A stretch of 16,293 nucleotides of DNA, taken from contig JACROX010000069.1 of the NCBI GenBank assembly GCA_016214225.1, positions 1 to 16,293 of the forward strand. Direction: 5' to 3'. The notes under the pieces are model-generated. The model made no database searches, was not told where the DNA came from, and saw only the letters and a program-made list of their open reading frames with translations. Made by a program: the position numbers and the translations under genes. Origin of the DNA: Candidatus Peregrinibacteria bacterium (lineage in GTDB: Bacteria > Patescibacteriota > Gracilibacteria > UBA1369 > LOWO2-01-FULL-3). Within the stretch, counting starts at the first letter, position 1. Every line of letters starts with the position of its first letter. This document shows positions 1 through 7,898 of this stretch, in pieces.

Positions 1-64
1 TATGTAAAGAAAATTAATTGGAAAAGATTGAAGCTGTGAAAAACTAATTTCTTCAGCTAAAAAT

Positions 65-104
65 CTGTTTCCCCAAAACCTTCACTGTCTTCTGGATAAT
101 TACC
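65..104 (+). repeat. Left copy of a long inverted repeat
   Basis: This 40-base stretch matches the reverse complement of 16227-16266 at 34 of 40 positions. Its last 22 bases (83-104, core TCTTCTGGATAATTACC) are identical. The similarity stops abruptly on both sides. It lies about 78 bases upstream of the recombinase start, where an attachment site of an integron-type integrase would be expected. A short stem (GTGAA at 36-40, TTCAC at 81-85) can form across it and has a counterpart in the other copy. The repeat is seen directly; a role as a recombination site or element end is inference. Confidence 0.8.
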
Positions 105-165
105 GTTTAGAAATTATTAATAAGTAGGCGGTAGAATAGGAATATCTTTGGTTTGCAACAAGACT

Positions 166-171
166 TATAAC
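166..171 (+). promoter_or_regulatory. Possible -10 box of the recombinase gene
   Basis: TATAAC lies 10 bases before the recombinase ATG, so a transcript from it would be leaderless or nearly so. There is no convincing -35 box at the right distance. It lies inside a TTGGTT (148-153) and AACCAA (169-174) inverted pair with a 15-base gap. Little else is visible in 105-181. This is a weak call. Confidence 0.2.
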
Positions 172-181
172 CAATCTGTAT

Positions 182-991
182 ATGCGTAATTTTTTGAGGG
201 AGACAGAAATAGAACTTAGGTTAAAAAACTATGCCATGAAAACTATCAAGAATTATCTCCGATCTTTGCGGGATTTTCTTCAGTTTGCGCATTCTCGTCC
301 ATTTGATGAACAAATTGTTAAAGAATTTATTATTGTAAAACAAAATGCTGGATGTGGCCCTCAAACGTGCAATCTGTATCTGAATGCCATTGTGTTCTTT
401 TATCGCAGTGTCCTTAAAACTCCGTTTTCTTTCAATATTTCTTTCTCAAGAAGACCAAAACGTCTGCCTGTTGTTCTGTCTCGGCAGGAAGTGAAAATAT
501 TGATTTCTTCCATATTCAATCGTAAACACAGATTATTAATCGCGCTTGCTTATGGAGCGGGTTTGCGCGTAAGCGAAGCTGTAAAACTTCGTGTTCAAGA
601 TATTGATATTAATGAAAAAGTAGTGTATGTCCGCGGTGGTAAAGGCAATAAAGACAGAATTACAATATTGCCGGAAAAATTACAGCAGGATATAAGAGAG
701 TTGATCGTTTTCAAAACCAAGCAAGATTATGTGTTTGATAGTCAGCGTGGAGGAAGAATCAAAGAAAGAACAGCGCAAAAAATATTTGAACATGCGTTAG
801 AAAAATCGCGAATAATGAAAAATGCCACGTTCCACTCCTTGCGGCATAGTTTCGCGACACATCTTCTGGAAAACACTGTTGATATTCGTTATGTACAGGA
901 ATTGCTTGGGCATAGCAGTATAAAAACAACTCAGCTTTATACTAAAGTAACCGATTTAAGTTTGAAAAAAATTAGAAGTCCGCTTGATTAA
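182..991 (+). CDS. Tyrosine recombinase, XerC/D and integron-integrase like
   Basis: Site-specific DNA recombinase that cuts and rejoins DNA through a tyrosine-phosphate intermediate. The N-terminal SAM-like core-binding domain covers about residues 1-85 and the catalytic domain about 100-265. The full catalytic set is visible: R129 (GLRVSE), K154 (GGKGNKD), H218 and R221 (HSLRH), H244 (LLGHSS) and Y253 (LYTKV). The patch around K154 and the C-terminal IRSPLD resemble integron integrases, but the extra IntI-specific segment between the K154 hairpin and the HxxR motif is absent. At 269 aa it is slightly shorter than a typical XerC or XerD (about 300). It is the only plus-strand gene and ends 12 bases from the oppositely oriented permease gene with no visible terminator between them. 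No Shine-Dalgarno precedes the ATG. It could be a resident Xer, a lone integron-like integrase or the recombinase of a small mobile element; the nearby inverted repeat favours a mobile role. Confidence 0.93.
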   Translation: MRNFLRETEIELRLKNYAMKTIKNYLRSLRDFLQFAHSRPFDEQIVKEFIIVKQNAGCGPQTCNLYLNAIVFFYRSVLKTPFSFNISFSRRPKRLPVVLSRQEVKILISSIFNRKHRLLIALAYGAGLRVSEAVKLRVQDIDINEKVVYVRGGKGNKDRITILPEKLQQDIRELIVFKTKQDYVFDSQRGGRIKERTAQKIFEHALEKSRIMKNATFHSLRHSFATHLLENTVDIRYVQELLGHSSIKTTQLYTKVTDLSLKKIRSPLD

Positions 992-1003
992 TGTTTTGGG
1001 ATT

Positions 1004-2272
1004 CTATTTTGTTAACGCTCGGATCGGGTCTATGTTTGCCGCTTTTTGGGCGGGGATGTAGGCGGATAAAATGCTTAGCAGTATGCCAAATGATGAAGTA
1101 ATCAATATTGTTTCAGGAGTGATGAGGAAGAGTGTTTTTGGCAGAAAGATTGACGCGTCCAGCTTGCTCAATTCTATGTTATCCAGCATTAAAGTTCCGA
1201 CTAATCCAATTATTATCCCGGTGACGCTTCCCAATATCCCGACTATTCCCGCTTCGTACAATATCAATAATTTTATTTGATTTTTTGTTGCGCCAAGCGC
1301 GCGGAAAAGTCCTATTTCTTTTGTCATTTCACTTATTTTCGCGAGAAATGTGCCGGATATGGCGATTGCCGATGTCGCGAATATTATTAGGGATATCATC
1401 CAAAGGGATATTGAGAGATATTTTAGTTTTTCTTCCACTTCTTGCAGATTTTTTTGAAAATATTGAGTCTTGAGTCCCAGCTTTTCTATTTCCGCGGCCG
1501 ATTCTCTTGTTATGTCGGCGCCGCTTGTTTCAGCGAATATTTCAATAAATGAAGATGTTGACGCGTCCGCGTATTTTTTATTTAACTGTTCCACGATATC
1601 ACTCGGCAATGTTATTCCTATTAAATTTATTTTGTCTGAAAATCCAATAATTTTGACTGAAATTTTTTGATCTTGACTGTTCATTGAAGGAAAGAGCGTT
1701 GAATAATTCGGGTAGATCGTGAGTTCTTTTCCTGTCAGATTTTGTTCTGAAATTACGGGTAATCCTTGCGGTAGCGCCACTCCCAAGTTGTACAGCTCGA
1801 GTATTTTTCGAGGGATTATGGCGGGATACGGTTCTTTGGAATTGTCCCATGTTACTCGCGTGTCTATGTCATCTTTTATAAAGTTGTACGGTAATCCGAA
1901 AATCATCGTGTCCGTTAAAAGGCTTGTTCCAAGCAAATCCGCTTCGAGTGAAGCAAAATGATTGAATTGCGTTTCGGGATATACTTCTTTTATGCCTTTT
2001 ATTTTTGATATTTCATCTACCGTGGACTTATTTAATTTCCCAATTTGCGATTGCGTTAAAAATGAAATTATTCCCGCTTTTTCGAGATTTGGACGAATTG
2101 TTATTTGCGTAAGCGGGCTCTTTTTTTCCAATTCCTGAAAACTTGATTGTTTGATTCCTTGGCTTAGACTCAAGAAAATCGTCAACGAGGCCGTGCTTAT
2201 CGCGATGCTTGTTACGGCAAGCAATACTTGCAGTTTTTTTTCTTTGATGTTTTTAATGGCCAGATTTATCAC
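1004..2272 (-). CDS. ABC transporter permease, MacB/FtsX family
   Basis: Membrane subunit of an ABC exporter or lipoprotein-release type system. It has the MacB layout: one N-terminal membrane segment (about residues 14-37), a large extracytoplasmic MacB_PCD-like domain (about 40-280), then the FtsX domain with three membrane segments (about 286-312, 333-361 and 388-410). EIGLFRALGATKNQI, between the second and third membrane segments, is the typical FtsX cytoplasmic coupling motif, and the C-terminus PAQKAANIDPIRAL is the classic ending of MacB/LolC relatives. At 422 aa it matches the standard length. The start is GTG, and its first bases overlap the ATPase stop (GTGA), so translation is probably coupled. 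It is the last gene of the operon. The substrate cannot be told from sequence. Confidence 0.92.
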   Translation of the reverse strand: MINLAIKNIKEKKLQVLLAVTSIAISTASLTIFLSLSQGIKQSSFQELEKKSPLTQITIRPNLEKAGIISFLTQSQIGKLNKSTVDEISKIKGIKEVYPETQFNHFASLEADLLGTSLLTDTMIFGLPYNFIKDDIDTRVTWDNSKEPYPAIIPRKILELYNLGVALPQGLPVISEQNLTGKELTIYPNYSTLFPSMNSQDQKISVKIIGFSDKINLIGITLPSDIVEQLNKKYADASTSSFIEIFAETSGADITRESAAEIEKLGLKTQYFQKNLQEVEEKLKYLSISLWMISLIIFATSAIAISGTFLAKISEMTKEIGLFRALGATKNQIKLLILYEAGIVGILGSVTGIIIGLVGTLMLDNIELSKLDASIFLPKTLFLITPETILITSSFGILLSILSAYIPAQKAANIDPIRALTK

Positions 2273-2946
2273 GGATGATGTGGTTGTTTATGAATTTTTC
2301 CGTCTTCAATGTGTATTATTCTTTTTGCCGTGTTCGCGATATTTTCGTCGTGGGTCGCTATAATCAATGTTGTGTTGTGGATTTTGTGCAGGCGCTTGAG
2401 CAGATTTATGATTGTTTTTCCTGTTTTTTGATCGAGATTTCCAGTCGGTTCATCGGCAATAATTATTTTCGGATTATTTATCAGCGCTCGTGCGATTGCT
2501 GTTCTTTGTTTTTCTCCTCCCGAAAGTTCTTGCGCTCTCGCGTTTGTTTTTTTGCTTAATCCAACCTCCTTTATTAGTGTTTCCGACAGGGCGTCTTCTT
2601 CATTTGTTTTGTGATTAAAAAGGGTTGGGAGAAGAATATTTTCTTTAACAGTTGATAATGGTTCTAAATGAAATTCCTGAAAAATAAAACCGATTTCTCT
2701 GTTTCTGTATTGAGATAACTCTTTGTCTTTTAATTTTCTTAAATCTTTTCCATTTATTTCCGCTTGTCCTTTTGTCGGGGTGTCGAGTCCTCCGATTATG
2801 TTTAACAGCGTGGATTTTCCCGATCCGGATGGGCCCACGACCGCGATAAATTCTCCTTCTTTGATTTGGATGTTAACTCCGTCCAGTGCTGTTACTTCCG
2901 ATTTCCTTGAAGTGAATTTTCTGGAAACATCTTTTAGTTTAATCAT
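2269..2946 (-). CDS. ABC transporter ATP-binding protein, MacB/LolD type
   Basis: Cytoplasmic ATPase that drives the permease encoded next. Visible motifs are Walker A GPSGSGKST (residues 38-46), the Q-loop in FQEFHL, the signature LSGGEKQR, Walker B IIIADEPTGNLD and the switch histidine in ATHD. DEPTGNLD and the 225-residue length are typical of the LolD/MacB/FtsE group. The ATG lies inside the last codons of serS (8-base overlap), and its own stop overlaps the permease start by 4 bases. Position at the end of a housekeeping operon gives no clue to the substrate. Confidence 0.95.
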   Translation of the reverse strand: MIKLKDVSRKFTSRKSEVTALDGVNIQIKEGEFIAVVGPSGSGKSTLLNIIGGLDTPTKGQAEINGKDLRKLKDKELSQYRNREIGFIFQEFHLEPLSTVKENILLPTLFNHKTNEEDALSETLIKEVGLSKKTNARAQELSGGEKQRTAIARALINNPKIIIADEPTGNLDQKTGKTIINLLKRLHKIHNTTLIIATHDENIANTAKRIIHIEDGKIHKQPHHP

Positions 2947-4246
2947 TCGGTTTTTCTATTTTTGTCCTGCCTCCCAAATATGGGCGAAGTATTTCGGGAA
3001 TTTCAATTTCTCCGTCTTTTGTTTGATAGTTTTCAATAATTGTTACAAGAGTTCTTTCCATCGCGCAGGCTGTTCCGTTTAATGTGTGGACGTAAGCTGT
3101 TTCTCCGTTTTTGCTTTTGTCGCTTTTGCCGCGATATTTTATTTTTGATCTTCTGGCTTGGAAATCCGTGCAATTTGAGCATGAGGTTACTTCTCTGAAT
3201 TTATTTTGCGATGGAATCCAAGCTTCGATATCGTATTTTTTAGCCGCTGGAGCTCCCAAATCGCCTCCGCAGATATTCACGACTTGAAAGTGGAATCCGA
3301 GTTCGGTCATTATTTCTTTTTCAATGCTTAATATCAATTCGTGTTCTTCTTCCGATTTATCCGGATGGCAAAAACTGAACATTTCTATTTTATCGAATTG
3401 ATGCACGCGGATAATTCCCGCCGTGTCTTTCCCGTATGATCCGGCTTCACGTCTGAAACATGTGGAAAATCCGCAATATCTGATCGGTAATTTTTTTTCT
3501 TCCAAAATTTCTCCGGCATGAAGCATGTTGAGCGGAACCTCCGATGTACCGACTAAAAATAAGTCGTCGCCTTCCGGATTTTGTTCGCTTTTTGGATTTA
3601 CATGATAAATTTCGTTTCTATCCGCGGGGAAAAATCCGGTGCTGTACATCGCGTCTTCTTTTACAAGTACCGGTGGGATTACAGGTGTAAAACCTTTTGA
3701 CACGAGTTTGTTTATCACGTGTTGAATCAAGGCGAATTCCAGTAAAGCGGCTCCTCCTTTGAGATAATAAAATCGTGAGCCCGATATTTTCGCGCCTCTT
3801 TCGATGTCAATTATGTCGAGTGTTTTTCCAAGTTCGATGTGGTCTTTTATTTCAAAATTAAATTTTCTTTTTTCTCCAATCATTTCCAAAGGCAAATTGT
3901 CGTTTTGGTCTTTGCCATCTGGGATCGAATCAAGTGTTGGGTTTGGGATTTGCAAGGCTAAATCATCAATTTCTTTTTCCAATTTTTCTATGTCGGGTTC
4001 GAGTGTTTTTATTTCTTCTTTTACATTTTTCATTTCGCTTAAAAGTTCGTCTTTGTCTTTTGAGGTCGCAATTTCTTTTGAAACATCATTTTGTCGAGCG
4101 CGCAGGCTTTCGATTTTCTGAAGTTTTTTATTTCTTTCTTGGTAGAGAGAAACTATTTTGTCTATTTTTGAAGGGTTGGCATGTTTTTTTTCTATGCCTT
4201 TTTTTATTTTTTCCGGATTTTCAATAATGAATTTTATGTCGATCAT
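2939..4246 (-). CDS. serS: Seryl-tRNA synthetase
   Basis: Class II aminoacyl-tRNA synthetase that charges tRNA-Ser (and tRNA-Sec where present) with serine. The N-terminal long helical hairpin that grips the tRNA variable arm is visible as a charged coiled coil (about residues 28-100). The catalytic core follows: motif 1 around FTPVIPPVLV (187-196), the serine-binding TSE (234-236), motif 2 FRREAGSYGKDTAG (264-277) and motif 3 starting NGTACAMERTL (390-400). At 435 aa it is full length. Motif 3 has AMER where E. coli has AVGR, which restores the acidic residue before Arg that most other class II enzymes carry. It follows efp by 13 bases with no Shine-Dalgarno. Confidence 0.97.
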   Translation of the reverse strand: MIDIKFIIENPEKIKKGIEKKHANPSKIDKIVSLYQERNKKLQKIESLRARQNDVSKEIATSKDKDELLSEMKNVKEEIKTLEPDIEKLEKEIDDLALQIPNPTLDSIPDGKDQNDNLPLEMIGEKRKFNFEIKDHIELGKTLDIIDIERGAKISGSRFYYLKGGAALLEFALIQHVINKLVSKGFTPVIPPVLVKEDAMYSTGFFPADRNEIYHVNPKSEQNPEGDDLFLVGTSEVPLNMLHAGEILEEKKLPIRYCGFSTCFRREAGSYGKDTAGIIRVHQFDKIEMFSFCHPDKSEEEHELILSIEKEIMTELGFHFQVVNICGGDLGAPAAKKYDIEAWIPSQNKFREVTSCSNCTDFQARRSKIKYRGKSDKSKNGETAYVHTLNGTACAMERTLVTIIENYQTKDGEIEIPEILRPYLGGRTKIEKPND

Positions 4247-4259
4247 GTTTTGATTGTCT

Positions 4260-4817
4260 TTAGGCTTTACTAACGTAACTGCAATCTTCGGTGCTTACTT
4301 TTATTACCTCGCCTTCTTTTATAAATAGCGGAACTTTAACTATTGCTCCGGTCTCGATTGTGGCTTCTTTACTGCCTCCCGTGGCTGTGTCTCCTTTCAC
4401 TCCGGGTGTTGTTGAAATAACTTTGAAATCCATTTTTGGAGGTAATTGTATACTTACAGGCGTGCCGTCTATATACATGGCGTAGCACTCTGTTCCGTCC
4501 AGCATGAATTTTGAATCGTTGCCGATTGTGTCTTTATCAAGCGAAAATTGTTCATATGAATCGTTGTCCATAAAATAATAATTTTCACTGTCATTATATA
4601 GGTATTGGCATTTTTTTCTGATTACGTCCGCGACTTCAACCGCTTCTCCGGATTTAAATGTGTATTCAATTACTTGATTTGTTTTTAGATTTTTCAGCTT
4701 TGATCTTGTGAACGCCGAACCTTTCCCCGGATTTACAAACTGTGCTTCTATAAAAAGCCATGTGCTGTTTTTAAAGCTTATAGCCAGTCCTTTCCTGAGT
4801 TCCGTTGTCATTGTCAT
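4260..4817 (-). CDS. efp: Elongation factor P
   Basis: Translation factor that enters the ribosomal E site and relieves stalling at consecutive prolines. All three domains are present: KOW-like domain I (about residues 1-65), OB domain II (66-126) and OB domain III (127-185) with the conserved PGVKGDTA and GAIVKVPLFIKEGEVIKV. The tip of the domain I loop is PGKGSAF with Lys at position 32, the equivalent of E. coli Lys34, which EpmA modifies; it is not the Arg of EarP-type EF-P. The ATG overlaps the epmA stop (ATGA); a second in-frame ATG two codons later could also serve. The preceding gene encodes the likely modifying enzyme, so the pair forms a modification cassette. Confidence 0.97.
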   Translation of the reverse strand: MTMTTELRKGLAISFKNSTWLFIEAQFVNPGKGSAFTRSKLKNLKTNQVIEYTFKSGEAVEVADVIRKKCQYLYNDSENYYFMDNDSYEQFSLDKDTIGNDSKFMLDGTECYAMYIDGTPVSIQLPPKMDFKVISTTPGVKGDTATGGSKEATIETGAIVKVPLFIKEGEVIKVSTEDCSYVSKA

Positions 4818-5815
4818 AGTAGTGTTTTTATGGGGAATAGAAGAGTATCTTCCATGTTTTTCTTATTTAAAAGAATCATAAATAATCTATCTATTCCAAG
4901 CGCGATCCCGGCGCTCGGATAGCGGATTGATTTTAGACTAGCTAAAAACTCCTCGTCAATATCAAACACTGTTTTCCCGAGTCTTTTTCTTAGATTTTGT
5001 TCTTCTTGGAGTCGCTGTCTTTGTTCTTTGGGATCTATGAGTTCGGAAAAAGCGTTGGTGATTTCAACTCCCGCGATGTAAAGTTCGAATCTTTCTGCGA
5101 AGAATGGATTTGATTTTTTCTTTTTTGCAAGCGCCGCTTGCGTTGTCGGGTAGTCATAAACGAATGTTGGTTTTTTAAATCCGAGATTCGGTTCTATGTG
5201 ATTTAAGAAAATTTTGAAAAATATATCATCCCAATCTTTACATCCGTTTGTGTCGAATTTTTTTTCTAAGGCTATTTTTTTGAATGTTTTCAAATCGCGG
5301 TTTTTTGTCAGGTCTATTTTGCAATATTTCATGAAAAGTTCATTTGTTGATAACCTTTCCCAAGGTTTGTTTATATTTATTTTGTGGTTTTGATAGTTGA
5401 TGGTTGATTTTGTCGCGAGTGATTTTATCAGATTTTCGCAGTCTTTCATTAAATCTTTGTAGTCGGCTTTTTGTCTGTACCATTCAATCATCGTGAATTC
5501 CGGATTGTGCCGTGTTTCGCTTATTTCTCCGTTTCTGAACACTTTTGTTATGTTGAATATTTTTTTAAGTCCTTGTCCCAAAAGTTTTTTCATTTGGAGT
5601 TCCGGAGAAGTGTTCAGGAAAAATTTGTATTCTTTTTTTTGCGGAGTTTTTAGTGTTGTTTCAAATGGATCAAGGTGTGGCTCCATTCCTGGGATCCTAA
5701 CCATGATTGGAGTTTCAACTTCTATAAAATTATTTTTTGTGAAAAAGTTTCTGATTTTTTGTGTTAGAATCGATCTTTCTTTTGACAAGCGGACCAAATG
5801 TTGGATTGAATTCAT
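4814..5815 (-). CDS. epmA: EpmA-type EF-P lysyl-transferase (GenX/PoxA)
   Basis: Paralogue of class II lysyl-tRNA synthetase that has lost the N-terminal tRNA anticodon-binding domain. In E. coli it attaches (R)-beta-lysine to the conserved Lys of EF-P. Evidence: 333 aa (E. coli EpmA is 325), the catalytic core starts almost at residue 1, HNPEFTMIEWYR, EPNLGFKKPTFVYDYP and the C-terminal GIALGIDRL. Ala305 in IALG is the residue type that marks EpmA (Ala298 in E. coli) where true LysRS has Gly. It overlaps both pgl upstream and efp downstream by ATGA, so it is made together with its substrate. EpmB, the aminomutase that makes beta-lysine, is not in the window, so the donor may be beta-lysine or ordinary lysine. 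Confidence 0.93.
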   Translation of the reverse strand: MNSIQHLVRLSKERSILTQKIRNFFTKNNFIEVETPIMVRIPGMEPHLDPFETTLKTPQKKEYKFFLNTSPELQMKKLLGQGLKKIFNITKVFRNGEISETRHNPEFTMIEWYRQKADYKDLMKDCENLIKSLATKSTINYQNHKININKPWERLSTNELFMKYCKIDLTKNRDLKTFKKIALEKKFDTNGCKDWDDIFFKIFLNHIEPNLGFKKPTFVYDYPTTQAALAKKKKSNPFFAERFELYIAGVEITNAFSELIDPKEQRQRLQEEQNLRKRLGKTVFDIDEEFLASLKSIRYPSAGIALGIDRLFMILLNKKNMEDTLLFPIKTLL

Positions 5816-6462
5816 GTTAGCGCGTGAATTGTTATGTCTTTGTGTTTTATCAGTTTTAAGGCGGGGAATTCCGTAAATGTTTTTCGCGGAGTTTTTAATT
5901 CTTTCAGTACTGAGTTTTTATTTTTTATCAGTACGAGGATTTTTTTGCTCTGTAGAATTTTTGGAAAAGTCAGAGTTAATCTGTCTTTGATTTTAAATCG
6001 GTCGGTTTGCGTGTGCGCGACTGTGTATTTTTTTTCTTTCAGTGTTTTCGAGTAGGGGAATAATGACGCGGTGTGGCCGTCTTCACCGATTCCAAGTATT
6101 GTTAAGTCGAGTGGTTTTTCAGAAAGTTCATTCGCGTATTTTTCGAGTGATTTTTTAATTGACAGTGAAGTGTCGAAATAATGAAACGCTTTTGGTGAAA
6201 TGGTTTTTATCAGTGATGAGTAGATCATTTTGTGGTTGGTGTCTTTGTTTGACAGGGGAGCGTATCTTTCGTCAACTTCAAAAAAATCCGTTTTATTAAA
6301 CGGCAAATTTTCTTTTGAGAGGAGATTGTAAATTTTTTCCGGTGTTGTTCCTCCGCTTAAAGCAACGGAAAAACTGCTCTCTTTGTTTTTGTAGATTTTT
6401 TTAATGAATTTTATCGTTTCTTTTTCGAAGTTTTTTTCTTTTCTGAAAATTTTAATAATCAT
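5812..6462 (-). CDS. pgl: 6-phosphogluconolactonase
   Basis: Hydrolyses 6-phosphogluconolactone to 6-phosphogluconate, the second step of the oxidative pentose phosphate branch. It belongs to the SugarP isomerase-like (DevB/NagB-fold) family rather than the beta-propeller YbhE type. Motifs: SGGTTP (residues 36-41), DERY (64-67) and GIGEDGHTASLFP (124-136) carrying the catalytic histidine. At 216 aa it is slightly shorter than usual (225-250). It sits 14 bases after zwf, and its stop overlaps the epmA start. AAGGA, ending 11-12 bases before the ATG, is the only Shine-Dalgarno-like string seen in front of any main gene here. The loss of membrane or tRNA motifs makes other NagB-fold roles unlikely given its zwf and gnd neighbours. 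Confidence 0.95.
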   Translation of the reverse strand: MIIKIFRKEKNFEKETIKFIKKIYKNKESSFSVALSGGTTPEKIYNLLSKENLPFNKTDFFEVDERYAPLSNKDTNHKMIYSSLIKTISPKAFHYFDTSLSIKKSLEKYANELSEKPLDLTILGIGEDGHTASLFPYSKTLKEKKYTVAHTQTDRFKIKDRLTLTFPKILQSKKILVLIKNKNSVLKELKTPRKTFTEFPALKLIKHKDITIHALT

Positions 6463-6476
6463 TTAACGGATTTTCC

Positions 6477-7895
6477 TTAATGAATGTCAAACCATTCGAA
6501 ATTATCAATTTCCGTAAGCTTATTTTGCGACTCCGGACCTGTCGATTCATCTTTGTATTTTTCAATTTTAACGCTGTTTTTTCTCATGAAATTAACGATG
6601 CTGTCTGTCAATTTCCATGTTGATATTATTTCTTCAAAACTTAAAAAGTTTATGTGATTTTTTCTGATTACATCAAGAATTAAAAGTCCGTGTTCCGGCA
6701 GGCAATCATCGCCTGTGCACGCGATGGAATCTGATGTTGTAATCTGTTGGTAGTCGGAGCTTGAGCCATGTTTGTTTACCAAACGAATATTTATTTTTTC
6801 TTCCGGCTGAAGTTCTATTATCAGCCTGTTTGGCTGTTCGTCTTTTGGCTGAAACGCGAATTTTTTAAGTTCTATCACTATATATGTGTGTTTTTCATGC
6901 AATTTTTTCCCTGTGCGAATGTAAATCGGAGTTTTATACCAACTTTCACGATCAATGAATAATCTTATCGCCGCGAATGTTTCCGTTTTTGAATTTTTTG
7001 GAATCCCTTTCTCTTTTTTATATCCTTCGTATTGTCCGAGAACAATATTTTTTTCAGATTCGATAAATTTTAGTGCGGATAGAATACTGTATTTTTCACG
7101 ATGAAGACTTTCCGTGTTTTCCGTGATTGGAATTGACATTGTCAGGAGCGCTAGAATTTGCATGAGATGAGACTGTATCATGTCTTTTATTGTTCCAACT
7201 TGATCAAAATATCCGGTTCGTTTTGTTACTCCCAATTTTTCGAAAGCTGTTATTTGTATGTTGGAAATTTCCGGCCCTTTCATCATTAAATTTAAAATTC
7301 TGTTCGAATGTCTTAAATGCAAAATGCTTTGTACCGATGATTTCCCAAGGTAGTGATCGAGCAGATATATGCTGTCTTCGTCAAAATATCTGGCGACAAA
7401 GTGGAACAAGTTTTTGGCTGATTTCTGGTCTTCTCCAAACGGTTTTTCCATTATAAGGCGAATGTCTTCGTTTTTCTCTTTTGTTGTTCCGAGATTTTTT
7501 ATTATGTCTTCAAATACAATCGGAGGTACTGAAAAATAGGCGAGGGTGATCAGTGATTTTTCCCCCGTTAAATTTTTTAAATATTCTTTGAAGTTTTGGA
7601 AATCTTTTAGGTCGTTGTATTGTCCTTTAAAGTAATAGACGTGTTTTTCAAGTTCAAATAATATCTTCTTGTCGGTTGGTTCGTTTTGATTCTCTTTTAT
7701 GCTGTCAGTAAATTCTTTTTTAAATTCTTTGTCGGATTTTTCCGTGCGCGCAAATCCAACAATGTAAAATTCTTTCGGAAGTCTTTTTTGTTCCATCAAA
7801 CTGTATAAAGCAGGGAAAAGTTTTATTTTAGCCAGATCTCCGGATGCTCCGAAGATTGTCAGGATGAACGGTTTTGCTATTTTATATAACTGCAT
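6477..7895 (-). CDS. zwf: Glucose-6-phosphate 1-dehydrogenase
   Basis: Oxidises glucose-6-phosphate to 6-phosphogluconolactone and yields NAD(P)H; it is the entry step of the oxidative branch. The N-terminal Rossmann fold has GASGDLA (residues 16-22) and an Arg at the end of the second strand (R50, GFAR) that usually favours NADP. EKPFG (150-154), the substrate-binding DHYLGK (180-185) and the catalytic His243 (QSHLMQ) are present. The usual RIDHYLGKE reads LLDHYLGKS, and GASGDLAKRK reads GASGDLAKIK; both are flanking substitutions, while the core residues remain. At 472 aa it is near the bacterial norm of 480-510. It follows gnd by 3 bases, with no Shine-Dalgarno. Confidence 0.96.
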   Translation of the reverse strand: MQLYKIAKPFILTIFGASGDLAKIKLFPALYSLMEQKRLPKEFYIVGFARTEKSDKEFKKEFTDSIKENQNEPTDKKILFELEKHVYYFKGQYNDLKDFQNFKEYLKNLTGEKSLITLAYFSVPPIVFEDIIKNLGTTKEKNEDIRLIMEKPFGEDQKSAKNLFHFVARYFDEDSIYLLDHYLGKSSVQSILHLRHSNRILNLMMKGPEISNIQITAFEKLGVTKRTGYFDQVGTIKDMIQSHLMQILALLTMSIPITENTESLHREKYSILSALKFIESEKNIVLGQYEGYKKEKGIPKNSKTETFAAIRLFIDRESWYKTPIYIRTGKKLHEKHTYIVIELKKFAFQPKDEQPNRLIIELQPEEKINIRLVNKHGSSSDYQQITTSDSIACTGDDCLPEHGLLILDVIRKNHINFLSFEEIISTWKLTDSIVNFMRKNSVKIEKYKDESTGPESQNKLTEIDNFEWFDIH

Positions 7896-7898
7896 GCA

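Noticed and set aside
32..58. AGCTG / CAGCT inverted pair near the left edge
   Set aside because: Only 5 bp with a 17-base loop and no T-run; expected by chance.
65..104. Left repeat as a dif site
   Set aside because: It lacks the usual dif form of two 11-bp inverted arms around a 6-bp centre; only a weak TAATTA-centred dyad is visible.
992..1060. Terminator between the recombinase and permease genes
   Set aside because: The only hairpin, CCGC/GCGG near 1038-1052, is 4 bp, lies inside the permease gene and has no T-run.
3804..4227. Plus-strand frames opposite the serS coiled coil
   Set aside because: They arise from the Lys/Glu-rich helix read backwards (Ser/Phe/Leu-rich) and are not real proteins.
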